This document shows, piece by piece, positions 1 to 6,168 of a DNA stretch of 7,149 bases. The first letter of the stretch is position 1. The number at the start of each line of letters is the position of its first letter. Made by a program: the position numbers and the translations under genes. The notes under the pieces are model-generated. The model had not been told where the DNA came from. It saw only the letters and a program-made list of their open reading frames with translations, and did no database searches. This DNA comes from an uncultured Campylobacter sp. (lineage in GTDB: Bacteria > Campylobacterota > Campylobacteria > Campylobacterales > Campylobacteraceae), in the NCBI GenBank assembly GCA_938041615.1, contig CALISV010000198.1:1-7149 (forward strand). Direction: 5' to 3'.

Positions 1-66
1 TAAATTTTAAAATTCCGCGGCGGCACAAAGCCTCCGTATTTGTGGATTTAAGGTCAAATTTAGAAT

Positions 67-753
67 TTAATCTCGCCAGATATTTTCGTTTAATTTTAGA
101 CTTTTTACTATGGATAGAAAGAATAAAAGCTCGTGCTTGATAGACGCGGCGGGATCGAAACTAAGTACGCTGCGATCTACGCTAGGCTCGAAACTATCGT
201 ATCCCGTGCGGATGAAAATATAGACGTTTCTATCCGAAAAGCTTAATCTGATCGGTCCGCCGGCGCCGCTTCTAAAGCGAAGCAAGCGCCGCATAAAGGC
301 GGGCGTGAGGGCATACATTGCAGACACTGCATCGGCGCTATATACGCTAAATGCGGAGCTAAACTCGCTATCGTCCATCGCGATCTTCTTAAGTCCGCCG
401 AGCGTTGGCCTCGCACTGAGCAGGGGAAGGATCACGGCCACCGAGTTTATGCGCTTTTTAAATTCCGCGTAGAAAAATATCCCCCTGCTGCTACGTCGTT
501 CGTCAGTATGAGTCACGCAAACATCCGCAAAGCTAAAGAATACTCCGTTATAGACGCCGGAAATTTTATCTTCGCAATCAAAATAGCTTATGCCGTCCAC
601 AAATAGACCGCTCGCGCGCAGATACGCCGGTCGAAACGAGCCTGAAATTTCATAGCGATAACCTAGGCTTGCGATATAAGGCGCGATATATTGGTGTTTA
701 AAGGTGCGGACGAATTTTTTGGATCTATTATTTGATCCGCTCCAGCGCGGCAT
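67..753 (-). CDS. DUF3137 domain protein, soluble part (probably the 3' half of a split gene)
   Basis: This 228-residue frame matches the DUF3137 family, whose function is unknown. Visible family features are an F-x-x-x-x-I-A-P-like start of the domain (FKHQYIAPYIASLGYRYE, residues 18-35), SGLF (48-51), an acidic ED followed by SGVYNGVFFSFADV (61-78), GIFFYAEFKK (91-100), and the signature FSVYSADAVSAMYALTPAFM (135-154) followed by SFSDRNVYIF (171-180) and DSFEP (186-190). It has no membrane segment, whereas family members usually carry N-terminal helices in the same chain. Those helices are encoded just upstream in another frame (728-1105), overlapping by 26 bp. The ATG at 751-753 has no Shine-Dalgarno-like sequence before it (the bases upstream are T-rich). 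This supports a frameshifted single gene or translational coupling rather than an independent start. The domain assignment is firm; the start codon is doubtful. Confidence 0.8.
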   Translation of the reverse strand: MPRWSGSNNRSKKFVRTFKHQYIAPYIASLGYRYEISGSFRPAYLRASGLFVDGISYFDCEDKISGVYNGVFFSFADVCVTHTDERRSSRGIFFYAEFKKRINSVAVILPLLSARPTLGGLKKIAMDDSEFSSAFSVYSADAVSAMYALTPAFMRRLLRFRSGAGGPIRLSFSDRNVYIFIRTGYDSFEPSVDRSVLSFDPAASIKHELLFFLSIVKSLKLNENIWRD

Positions 754-1105
754 CTGCGATATTAAACAAAGAAAGGCAGATGGTTACGAGTGCGATGACG
801 AAGCGCAAGGTATCATTCTCGCACATTTCTACGCCTTTGGCAAGCATCCACAGCAAGGTGCAAAAGATAAATACGCGCACTATATTTGCATCTTTATTCA
901 CTACTCTAAAAGAGATGCTGCCGCAGCTAAATACCACTATGATCCAGCAGAGGCCTACTGCTGCTTCTTGATCTCTAAAATTGAAAAATAGCCACAGCGC
1001 CGAGGCTAGCACCGCTAGTACTATTATCGAAAACGCCGCACCTTTGTGCCGCTCCGCCTCATCTAGGATGCCGAGTCTTAGTTTTTCCAGTTCGTTTGCG
1101 GTCAT
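728..1105 (-). CDS. Four-helix membrane protein, N-terminal part of a DUF3137 protein
   Basis: This 125-residue frame has a charged cytosolic-looking N-terminus (TANELEKLRLGILDEAERHK, residues 2-21) and four hydrophobic stretches at about 23-43, 48-69, 75-94 and 100-118. It ends in ALERIK followed by tandem stops TAA TAG on the minus strand. An ELEKLRL-type charged lead-in before membrane helices is what I expect at the start of a DUF3137 membrane protein, and the DUF3137 domain itself lies directly downstream in the +1 frame. Skipping one base within AAATAATAG would read ERIK-NRSKKF and join both parts into a chain of roughly 340 residues, a reasonable length for a complete family member. 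The start at 1103-1105 is preceded by an AG-rich stretch (AGAAAGAGAAAG) that can serve as a weak ribosome site. Whether the break is a real mutation, a sequencing error or two true genes cannot be told from the window. Confidence 0.65.
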   Translation of the reverse strand: MTANELEKLRLGILDEAERHKGAAFSIIVLAVLASALWLFFNFRDQEAAVGLCWIIVVFSCGSISFRVVNKDANIVRVFIFCTLLWMLAKGVEMCENDTLRFVIALVTICLSLFNIADAALERIK

Positions 1106-1236
1106 CTTTCTCTTTCTAAATTTATCGAAGCAAATTTTAAAATTTAGCCTAAATTTCGCTCCTAAAGGCTCGCGGCGAAATTTTACTTTAATGCTTTTTT
1201 GCTATAATTAAGCATTTTTTAGCTTATGGAAATTTC
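1106..1236. promoter_or_regulatory. Divergent intergenic region
   Basis: This 131-bp AT-rich spacer separates the minus-strand DUF3137 unit from the plus-strand rpiB operon. The plus-strand promoter is clear and listed separately. For the minus strand there are several TAAAAT/TAAATT-like -10 candidates but none stands out, so I do not assign one. Confidence 0.6.
1200..1208 (+). promoter_or_regulatory. Extended -10 promoter of the rpiB-ychF operon
   Basis: TGCTATAAT is a perfect extended -10 element (TGn plus TATAAT at 1203-1208) preceded by a T-run, TTTTTTGCTATAAT. This is the usual form of the Campylobacter sigma-70 promoter, which lacks a conserved -35 box. Initiation would fall around 1214-1216, leaving a leader of about 20 nt before the rpiB ATG at 1237. 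The -10 hexamer lies within the spacer of an inverted repeat, AATGCTT (1190-1196) and AAGCATT (1210-1216), which could be an operator or chance. No other strong promoter was seen before 5710, so this one probably drives all six genes. Confidence 0.8.
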
Positions 1237-1677
1237 ATGAAAATAGACAAAATTTTTATCGCGAGCGACCACGCGGGCTTTGATCTTAAGGCGCAAATTT
1301 GCGGGCTTTTAAAAAACGAAGGTTTTGACGTATGCGATCTAGGAACGCATAGCAAAGATAGCGTCGATTATCCCGATTTTGCCGAGCTTATGGCGCAAAA
1401 TTTACGCGGCGATAACGAATACGGCGTGCTAATCTGCGGCACGGGTATCGGCATCAGTATCGCGGCCAACCGCCATTCGCACGTTCGCTGCGCGCTTTGT
1501 CACGACGTCACAACGGCAAAACTAGCGCGCGAGCACAACGACGCAAACATACTAGCCTTGGGCGCTAGAACGATCGGCGACGCGGTTGCGGCAGATATGA
1601 TAAAAGCCTTTTTCGCTACCGAATTTGCCGGCGGCAGGCACGAAAGACGCGTGAAAAAGCTAGGAGGCGAGAAATGA
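1237..1677 (+). CDS. rpiB: Ribose-5-phosphate isomerase B
   Basis: RpiB interconverts ribose-5-phosphate and ribulose-5-phosphate in the cytosolic pentose phosphate pathway. The 146-residue protein has the family features in order: IASDHAGFDLK near the N-terminus (D11, H12), DLGTHSKDSVDYPDFA (34-49), the catalytic-cysteine loop GVLICGTGIGISIAANR (63-79, with C67 and the phosphate-binding GTG), and EHNDANILALGAR (99-111, with H100). C67 and H100 correspond to the E. coli catalytic pair C66/H99. The length is typical and the protein looks intact. The ATG at 1237 follows a short GGAAA ribosome site at 1228-1232. The gene leads the operon and overlaps the next gene by 4 bp (ATGA, 1674-1677). Ribose-5-phosphate is the precursor of PRPP, which the operon's Apt consumes; this link is an inference. 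The homologous LacA/RpiB family includes allose- and galactose-6-phosphate isomerases, but nothing in the context points to sugar catabolism. Confidence 0.96.
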   Translation: MKIDKIFIASDHAGFDLKAQICGLLKNEGFDVCDLGTHSKDSVDYPDFAELMAQNLRGDNEYGVLICGTGIGISIAANRHSHVRCALCHDVTTAKLAREHNDANILALGARTIGDAVAADMIKAFFATEFAGGRHERRVKKLGGEK

Positions 1678-2003
1678 CTGATTGGCTCGTACTTACCGTT
1701 TTGATCTGCGTTTGTATCTATCTCACCGTTATGGTGTTTTACTTTAAAACCTTGCTTAAAAAAGAGCGTGCGACGCGCGATTTTATGAAAAACAATCTCC
1801 AAGATACCGAAGTCGTCATCCGCAAGCTGCAAGTCCAGCTACAGCGCGGTCTTGGCAACATCGATATCCTCACAGACGAACTCAATAAAGTCAAAAACGA
1901 TGCCAACGCCCTTCGCACCAGAAACTCGCAGTACCGCCTAGAAAACGACAAACTCCGCCAGCGTATCCGCGAGCTAGAGGGTAAAATCGAAGCGCTACTA
2001 TAA
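1674..2003 (+). CDS. Small membrane-anchored coiled-coil protein, function unknown
   Basis: The 109-residue protein has one N-terminal membrane segment (about residues 4-24, WLVLTVLICVCIYLTVMVFYF) followed at once by lysines and a long charged heptad-like region to the C-terminus (about 27-107, rich in L, K, E, N and R, e.g. LRQRIRELEGKIEALL at the end). By the positive-inside rule the coiled coil should lie in the cytoplasm. There is no cysteine motif, enzyme motif or lipobox. It starts at an ATG overlapping the rpiB stop by 4 bp, behind a strong AGGAGG (1662-1667), so it should be translated efficiently and coupled to rpiB. I recall a similar small membrane protein gene between rpiB and apt in other Campylobacter, so it is a real conserved gene, but I know of no demonstrated role. 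Resemblance to LapA or septum coiled-coil proteins (FtsB/FtsL-like) is only in general architecture. Confidence 0.85.
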   Translation: MTDWLVLTVLICVCIYLTVMVFYFKTLLKKERATRDFMKNNLQDTEVVIRKLQVQLQRGLGNIDILTDELNKVKNDANALRTRNSQYRLENDKLRQRIRELEGKIEALL

Positions 2004-2023
2004 ATCAAATTTAAAGGCAAAAA

Positions 2024-2572
2024 ATGAAAGAACTAGACAAAGCGGGGAAGGAATTTTTATTAAATTCCATCCGCTGCATAAACGATTTTCCAAAACCCGG
2101 CATAGTATTTCGCGACATCACGACGCTGCTAAACAACAAAGAAGCGTTTAATTTTTTGATAGACCACCTCGCGTCTCGCTACGAGAAAGCCAGTATCGAC
2201 TTTATCACCGGCATCGAGTCGCGCGGATTTATATTCGGAGCGGCTTTGGCGGCTAGACTGCGACTGCCTTTCGTGCCGATTAGAAAACCTAAAAAACTAC
2301 CCTACATCACGATTTCTCAAAAATATAGCCTAGAATACGGCGTAGACGAAGTACAAATTCACGTTGACGCATTCGGCGAGAAAGCGGGCGCAAAAGTGCT
2401 TTTAATCGACGATCTAATCGCTACGGGCGGAACCGCAAAAGCAAGCGTAGAGCTAATCAATCAAACAAACGCCGTTTGCGTAGAGGCCTGCTTTTTGATC
2501 GATTTAAAGGATCTTGGCGGTAGCGCAAATTTAAGCCCGCTAACTAAAATTTACAGCATTTTGGAGCTATGA
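2024..2572 (+). CDS. apt: Adenine phosphoribosyltransferase
   Basis: Apt makes AMP from adenine and PRPP in cytosolic purine salvage. The 182-residue protein shows the type I phosphoribosyltransferase PRPP motif [13 protein letters not shown] (125-137, with the D129-D130 pair). It also has the APRT-specific segments [15 protein letters not shown] (22-36), [14 protein letters not shown] (63-76), the flexible-loop motif RKPKKLPY (87-94) and the following [12 protein letters not shown] (105-116). The length is normal and no key residue is missing. The start ATG at 2024 has AAAGG at 2013-2017; the gene follows the coiled-coil gene after 20 nt, the only clear gap inside the operon. The stop overlaps the dedA start (TGATG/ATGATG at 2569-2574). 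No purine riboswitch is visible: the upstream gap is too short. Confidence 0.96.
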   Translation: MKELDKAGKEFLLNSIRCINDFPKPGIVFRDITTLLNNKEAFNFLIDHLASRYEKASIDFITGIESRGFIFGAALAARLRLPFVPIRKPKKLPYITISQKYSLEYGVDEVQIHVDAFGEKAGAKVLLIDDLIATGGTAKASVELINQTNAVCVEACFLIDLKDLGGSANLSPLTKIYSILEL

Positions 2573-3174
2573 TGGAAGAATTTTTTACAAAACTACTCAT
2601 CGAGTACGGCTACATCATACTTTTTTTATGGTGCATAATGGAAGGCGAAATGGCGCTCATAATGGCGGGTATACTCGCACACACGACGCACATGCATATC
2701 GTACCGGCGATCTTTATCGCGGGGCTTGGTGGCTTTGTTGGGGATCAAATTTACTTTTATCTAGGCCGCTATAACAAAAAATATATCGCCAAAAAACTAC
2801 ACACCCAGCGCCGTAAATTTGCCATCGCGCACATAATGCTAAAAAAATACGGCTGGCCGATCATCTTTATCCAGCGCTACATGTACGGCTTTCGCGTCAT
2901 CATCCCGATGTGCATCGGTCTAACGGGCTATAGCGCGAAAAAATACGCCTTTATAAATTTAATCAGTGCTTGGTGCTGGGCTACGATAACGATAATCCCC
3001 GCATGGATCCTTGGCGAGCACATACTTGATATACTGCACAAAGCAAAAGAGCACTGGTACGTCGCCGTGCCGGTAGTAGCGCTATTTTTGGGCATATTGC
3101 TCTACGGCTTTAGGCGCATAGAAAATAAAATTTTAAACGATAGGAGACACAGAAGTGCAGTTTCAACTCACTAA
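2569..3174 (+). CDS. DedA family (SNARE-associated/VTT domain) inner membrane protein
   Basis: DedA proteins are polytopic inner membrane proteins linked to lipid flipping (undecaprenyl phosphate or phospholipid carriers) and membrane homeostasis; the substrate here cannot be told. The 201-residue chain shows acidic residues early (E25, E27 in [13 protein letters not shown]), then [14 protein letters not shown] (54-67, D59), and [21 protein letters not shown] (100-120). R103 and R109 have the same six-residue spacing as the essential arginine pair of E. coli YqjA/YghB. Next come N130 and W135 and a C-terminal helix (about 164-180). The start is uncertain: ATG at 2569 gives a 4-bp overlap with apt, but GGAG at 2563-2566 is only 2 nt away. 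It is 5 nt from the second in-frame ATG at 2572, which is the better site (product 200 aa). The end overlaps pepA by 20 bp. Confidence 0.9.
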   Translation: MMEEFFTKLLIEYGYIILFLWCIMEGEMALIMAGILAHTTHMHIVPAIFIAGLGGFVGDQIYFYLGRYNKKYIAKKLHTQRRKFAIAHIMLKKYGWPIIFIQRYMYGFRVIIPMCIGLTGYSAKKYAFINLISAWCWATITIIPAWILGEHILDILHKAKEHWYVAVPVVALFLGILLYGFRRIENKILNDRRHRSAVSTH

Positions 3175-4606
3175 TAAAAAACTAAACGAAATCAAGGCCG
3201 ATTTGGAGCTGATTTTCGTCGTAGATAAAAACCTAAAACATAAATTTATAAAAGACGAAAAGGCGTTTAAATTTGCCAACTACAAAGGCGAGAGCGTCTT
3301 GCTTTTGCTAGAAAGCGGCAGGATCTACGTTCCGCTCGGCAAGCTTGGCTACGACGAGCTTCGCATAGCTGCGGCAAAGGCCTACAACGCGGTAAAATCG
3401 CTAAACATCAAAAGCCTAAAGCTAGCCTCATACGTCGCAGGTTGCCAAAAAATGAGCTTTCAAGCTCTAACCGAGGGCTTTTTGCTGGGCGCATATGAAT
3501 TTAACAAATACAAAGAAAAAAAAGAAAAATACGCTCTAAAAGATATTATTTTTAGCAGCGAGGAATTTAACGGCGAGGTCGTGCGCGAAAACGACGCGCA
3601 GGAAGGCTTTGCCCACGGCGAGATAATCGCTACGGCGACAAATTTCACCAAAGATATCGTAAACGAAATACCAGAAATCTACACTCCGCAAAAAATGGCC
3701 GAGGACGCGCAAAATCTAGCTAAAAACTATCCAAATTTAAGCTGCAAAATTTACGACGAGAAATTTCTCGAAAAAGAAAAGATGAACGCATTTTTAGCGG
3801 TAAACAAAGCCAGCGTCCATCCGCCTCGCCTCATCCATCTTATTTACAAACCAAAAAGCGCAAAAAAACGCGTAATCTTCGTCGGCAAGGGACTAACCTA
3901 CGATAGCGGCGGGCTTAGCTTAAAGCCGGCTGATTATATGCTAACGATGAAAGCCGACAAAAGCGGCGCGGCTGCGGCGATGGGTATAATTAAAGGCGCG
4001 GCCGAGCTAAATTTACCATTTGAAATTCACGCTATTTTAGGCGCGACCGAAAATATGATCGGCGGCAACGCCTATAAACCAGACGACGTGCTGATCTCTC
4101 GCAGCGGCGTTAGCATCGAGGTGCGAAACACCGACGCCGAGGGCCGCCTAGTGCTAGCAGACTGCCTTAGCTACGCGCAGGATTTTAAACCAGACGTGCT
4201 GATCGACATGGCGACGCTAACGGGCGCTTGCGTGGTAGGCCTTGGCGAATACACAAGCGGCATAATGGGCAACAACGAGGAGCTAAAGGCCGAATTTAAA
4301 GCAAAAGCTGCAAAAAGCGGCGAGCTAAATACGATTTTAGAGTTTAACCCTCATTTGCGCGAGTTAATCAAAAGCCAGATCGCAGACGTCAGCAACACAG
4401 GCTCTAGCCGTTACGGCGGCGCGATCACGGCGGGGCTTTTCCTCGATAAATTTATAAAAGACGAATTTAAAGACAAGTGGATACATCAAGATATCGCAGG
4501 CCCCGCATACACCGAAAAAGCTTGGGGATATAACCAGGCTGGCGCGACGGGAGCTGGCGTGCGAATGAATCTTTATTATCTATGCGCTATGGCAAAGGAG
4601 CTGTAA
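3155..4606 (+). CDS. pepA: Leucyl aminopeptidase, M17 family
   Basis: PepA is a cytosolic dinuclear-metal aminopeptidase that removes N-terminal residues from peptides and forms hexamers in characterised family members. The 483-residue protein has a variable N-terminal domain (about 1-150) and a C-terminal catalytic domain. All metal and catalytic positions of E. coli PepA occur with a constant offset of 25: K245, D250, K257, D268, D327, E329 and R331. They lie in VGKGLTYDSGGLSLKP (243-258), MKADKSGAAAAMG (265-277) and NTDAEGRLVLADCLSYA (325-341). The start is GTG at 3155, chosen because TAGGAGA (3141-3147) sits 8 nt upstream and no in-frame ATG offers a comparable site; it lies inside the end of dedA (20-bp overlap). 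The stop shares one base with the ychF start (TAATG). E. coli PepA also binds DNA; nothing here shows that for this protein. Confidence 0.95.
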   Translation: MQFQLTNKKLNEIKADLELIFVVDKNLKHKFIKDEKAFKFANYKGESVLLLLESGRIYVPLGKLGYDELRIAAAKAYNAVKSLNIKSLKLASYVAGCQKMSFQALTEGFLLGAYEFNKYKEKKEKYALKDIIFSSEEFNGEVVRENDAQEGFAHGEIIATATNFTKDIVNEIPEIYTPQKMAEDAQNLAKNYPNLSCKIYDEKFLEKEKMNAFLAVNKASVHPPRLIHLIYKPKSAKKRVIFVGKGLTYDSGGLSLKPADYMLTMKADKSGAAAAMGIIKGAAELNLPFEIHAILGATENMIGGNAYKPDDVLISRSGVSIEVRNTDAEGRLVLADCLSYAQDFKPDVLIDMATLTGACVVGLGEYTSGIMGNNEELKAEFKAKAAKSGELNTILEFNPHLRELIKSQIADVSNTGSSRYGGAITAGLFLDKFIKDEFKDKWIHQDIAGPAYTEKAWGYNQAGATGAGVRMNLYYLCAMAKEL

Positions 4607-5709
4607 TGGGACTAGCAGTAGGTATCGTAGGCTTGCCAAACGTCGGCAAATCAACCACATTTAACGCGCTAACGAAAGCGCAAAACGCCGAAAGCGCGAA
4701 CTATCCGTTCTGCACGATCGAGCCAAACAAAGCCGTCGTACCAGTGCCCGATAAGCGCCTAGGCGAGCTAGCCAAAATCGTAAATCCAAATAAAATCCAA
4801 TACTCCACGATCGAGTTCGTCGATATCGCAGGACTCGTAAAGGGTGCGAGCGCAGGCGAAGGGCTGGGAAATAAATTTCTCTCAAATATCCGCGAAACCG
4901 AGGTGATTTTGCACATCGTGCGCTGCTTTGAGGATGAAAACATCACTCACGTAGAAGGCGGCGTCGATCCCGTCAGGGACGTCGAGATCATCGAGACCGA
5001 GCTCATCCTCGCCGACATCGAGCAGCTAAACAAAAAAATCGAGCGTCTAACCCGTGAAGCCAAAGCAAACGCAAAAGGCGCAAAAGAGGCGCTAGAGACG
5101 GCAAATGCGCTGCTAGCCCACCTAAACGACGGCAAAAGCGCGAGTAGCTTCGGCGGCAAGGACGAGGAAGCGTTTATAAATTTAAACAAAGAACTAAGAC
5201 TACTCAGCGCAAAAGAGGTCGTCTACGGCGCAAATGTGGGTGAGGACGGCATCTCGGAGGATAACAAATACGTGCAGGCGCTTCGCGAGTTTGCCGCGCG
5301 CTCGGGACACGAAGTCATCAAGCTTTGCGCCAAGATCGAAGAGGAGCTCGTCGGACTTAGCGACGAAGAGGCGCATGAGTTTTTAAGCTCGCTAGGCACG
5401 AACGAGAGCGGCCTGGAAAAGATCATAAAAACGGCGTTTGCGAAGCTAAATTTGATCAGCTACTTTACTGCTGGCGTCGTCGAGGTACGCGCATGGACGA
5501 TCGTAAAAGGCTGGAAAGCGCCAAAAGCCGCCAGCGTCATCCACAACGACTTTGAGCGAGGATTTATCAGAGCCGAGGTTATCGGCTACGAGGACTACAT
5601 CGCGTGCGGCGGCGAAAATCCGGCAAAAGAAGCGGGCAAAATGCGCCTAGAGGGCAAGGACTACGTCGTTCAAGACGGCGATGTGATGCATTTTAGATTT
5701 AACGTCTAA
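4606..5709 (+). CDS. ychF: YchF/Obg-family ATPase (redox-regulated, ribosome-associated)
   Basis: YchF is a cytosolic P-loop protein of the Obg subfamily that prefers ATP, binds ribosomes and is linked to stress responses. In the 367-residue product the order is: G1 loop GLPNVGKST (9-17), TIEPN (37-41), switch II DIAGLVKGASAGEGLGNKFL (73-92), a helical coiled-coil insertion (about 125-175), the atypical G4 NVGED (210-214), where Obg and Ras GTPases have NKxD, and a C-terminal TGS domain (about 283-366). The altered G4 is the family's normal feature, explaining ATP use. I place the start at ATG 4606, giving MGLAVGIVGLPN as in the family: AAAGGAG at 4594-4600 is 5 nt upstream and overlaps the pepA stop by one base. 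An in-frame ATG at 4582 would add eight residues but lacks such a site. It is the last operon gene, followed by a hairpin terminator. Confidence 0.96.
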   Translation: MGLAVGIVGLPNVGKSTTFNALTKAQNAESANYPFCTIEPNKAVVPVPDKRLGELAKIVNPNKIQYSTIEFVDIAGLVKGASAGEGLGNKFLSNIRETEVILHIVRCFEDENITHVEGGVDPVRDVEIIETELILADIEQLNKKIERLTREAKANAKGAKEALETANALLAHLNDGKSASSFGGKDEEAFINLNKELRLLSAKEVVYGANVGEDGISEDNKYVQALREFAARSGHEVIKLCAKIEEELVGLSDEEAHEFLSSLGTNESGLEKIIKTAFAKLNLISYFTAGVVEVRAWTIVKGWKAPKAASVIHNDFERGFIRAEVIGYEDYIACGGENPAKEAGKMRLEGKDYVVQDGDVMHFRFNV

Positions 5710-5719
5710 GGCGCAAAAT

Positions 5720-5780
5720 CGGTCAAATTTGGCCTTTATAGCCGAGCGGTTTTTGGCTAAATTTGACCGCCTTTGTTTTA
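5720..5780 (+). terminator. Probable rho-independent terminator after ychF
   Basis: A near-perfect 15-bp inverted repeat starts 11 nt after the ychF stop: 5720-5734 (CGGTCAAATTTGGCC) pairs with 5755-5769 (GGCTAAATTTGACCG), the one mismatch being a G-U pair in RNA (5731 with 5758). The loop is about 20 nt. The T-tract after it is weak (CCTTTGTTTTA to 5780), so termination may be incomplete. An alternative role as a processing or stabilising hairpin is possible. Both arms contain the recurrent 9-mer GTCAAATTT. Confidence 0.7.
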
Positions 5781-6131
5781 TGCCGCGCAGCTAACAAGCC
5801 TAAACGTGAGCAAAATAAATTTGACACCTTTTCGTGCCGACACTACACCGCAAAATTTGTTTTAGCCCTTAAGAGCGCGCTAAATTTAGCTAGACATGGT
5901 TTTGCCGCCCAAATTTGACTCGCGCTAGATTTAAGGAAAAAATTTGAAAAAGATCATAGCCGTTTGCATAACCGCGCCAAATTTACTCAGCACCCAAATA
6001 ATTTTAAAGAACGCCAATGTCGCGAGATTTTAGTATATCAACGCACCACCAAGGCAGCACAAGACGCAACAACCTACCCGTCCGATACAAACAGGACTGT
6101 GGCATACAAAGAGGCAAAATAGGTCAAATTT
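5722..6131. repeat. Cluster of the 9-mer GTCAAATTT / AAATTTGAC
   Basis: Five copies lie in the gap: 5722-5730, 5759-5767 (reverse), 5817-5825 (reverse), 5911-5919 (reverse) and 6123-6131. The extended form approaches the palindrome GTCAAATTTGAC (11 of 12 at 6123-6134). Further copies are at 6219-6227 and 7048-7056 inside the next gene and at 53-61 at the left end; I found none between 62 and 5721. The spacing is irregular. The first two form the arms of the terminator. Function is unknown: it may be a genome-wide abundant word or a protein-binding site. Confidence 0.55.
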
Positions 6132-6168
6132 GAAAAACAAAATAAGTAAAATTTAACAAAGGAGCGCA
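5781..6168. other. Intergenic region without a convincing gene
   Basis: The stretch between the terminator and the Sel1 gene has stops in all frames and no tRNA- or rRNA-like sequence. It holds a 12-bp perfect palindrome, GCTAAATTTAGC (5879-5890), and an imperfect direct repeat, CGCGCTAAATTTA (5876-5888) and CGCGCTAGATTTA (5921-5933). A 29-codon ORF from TTG 5944 to TAG 6033 follows AAGGA at 5933-5937, and its product begins MKKIIAVCITAPNLL. TTGACA at 5821-5826 resembles a -35 box but has no good -10 partner. The Sel1 gene's promoter should lie here, but I cannot place it with confidence. Confidence 0.6.
6158..6164 (+). promoter_or_regulatory. Ribosome binding site of the Sel1-repeat gene
   Basis: AAAGGAG lies 4 nt before the ATG at 6169 and fixes this start. 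It is the strongest translation signal in the region and confirms that the frame, although cut by the window end, is a genuine gene. Confidence 0.75.

Noticed and set aside
1..66. End of a neighbouring gene or a terminator for the DUF3137 unit at the left edge
   Set aside because: No convincing hairpin with a T-tract and no readable frame in so short a piece; only a GGTCAAATTT word at 52-61 and a CCGCGG palindrome were seen.
704..1211. Plus-strand open frames of 76-95 codons opposite the DUF3137 membrane part
   Set aside because: They are antisense to a frame with clear membrane helices, lack ribosome sites and show no recognisable protein features.
2004..2023. Possible regulatory element such as a purine riboswitch before apt
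   Set aside because: The gap is only 20 nt and contains just the ribosome site.
4582..4605. Eight-residue N-terminal extension of YchF from an upstream ATG
   Set aside because: AAAGGAG at 4594-4600 points to ATG 4606, and the family begins right before the GIVGLPNVGKS segment.
4661..5426. Minus-strand open frames of 67-81 codons within ychF
   Set aside because: Their composition (Ser/Arg/Leu-rich) is that expected from the complement of a coding frame; no start signals or motifs.
5821..5849. TTGACA as a -35 box for the Sel1 gene
   Set aside because: No -10-like hexamer at 16-18 bp, Campylobacter promoters generally lack a -35 box, and TTGAC belongs to the recurrent AAATTTGAC word.
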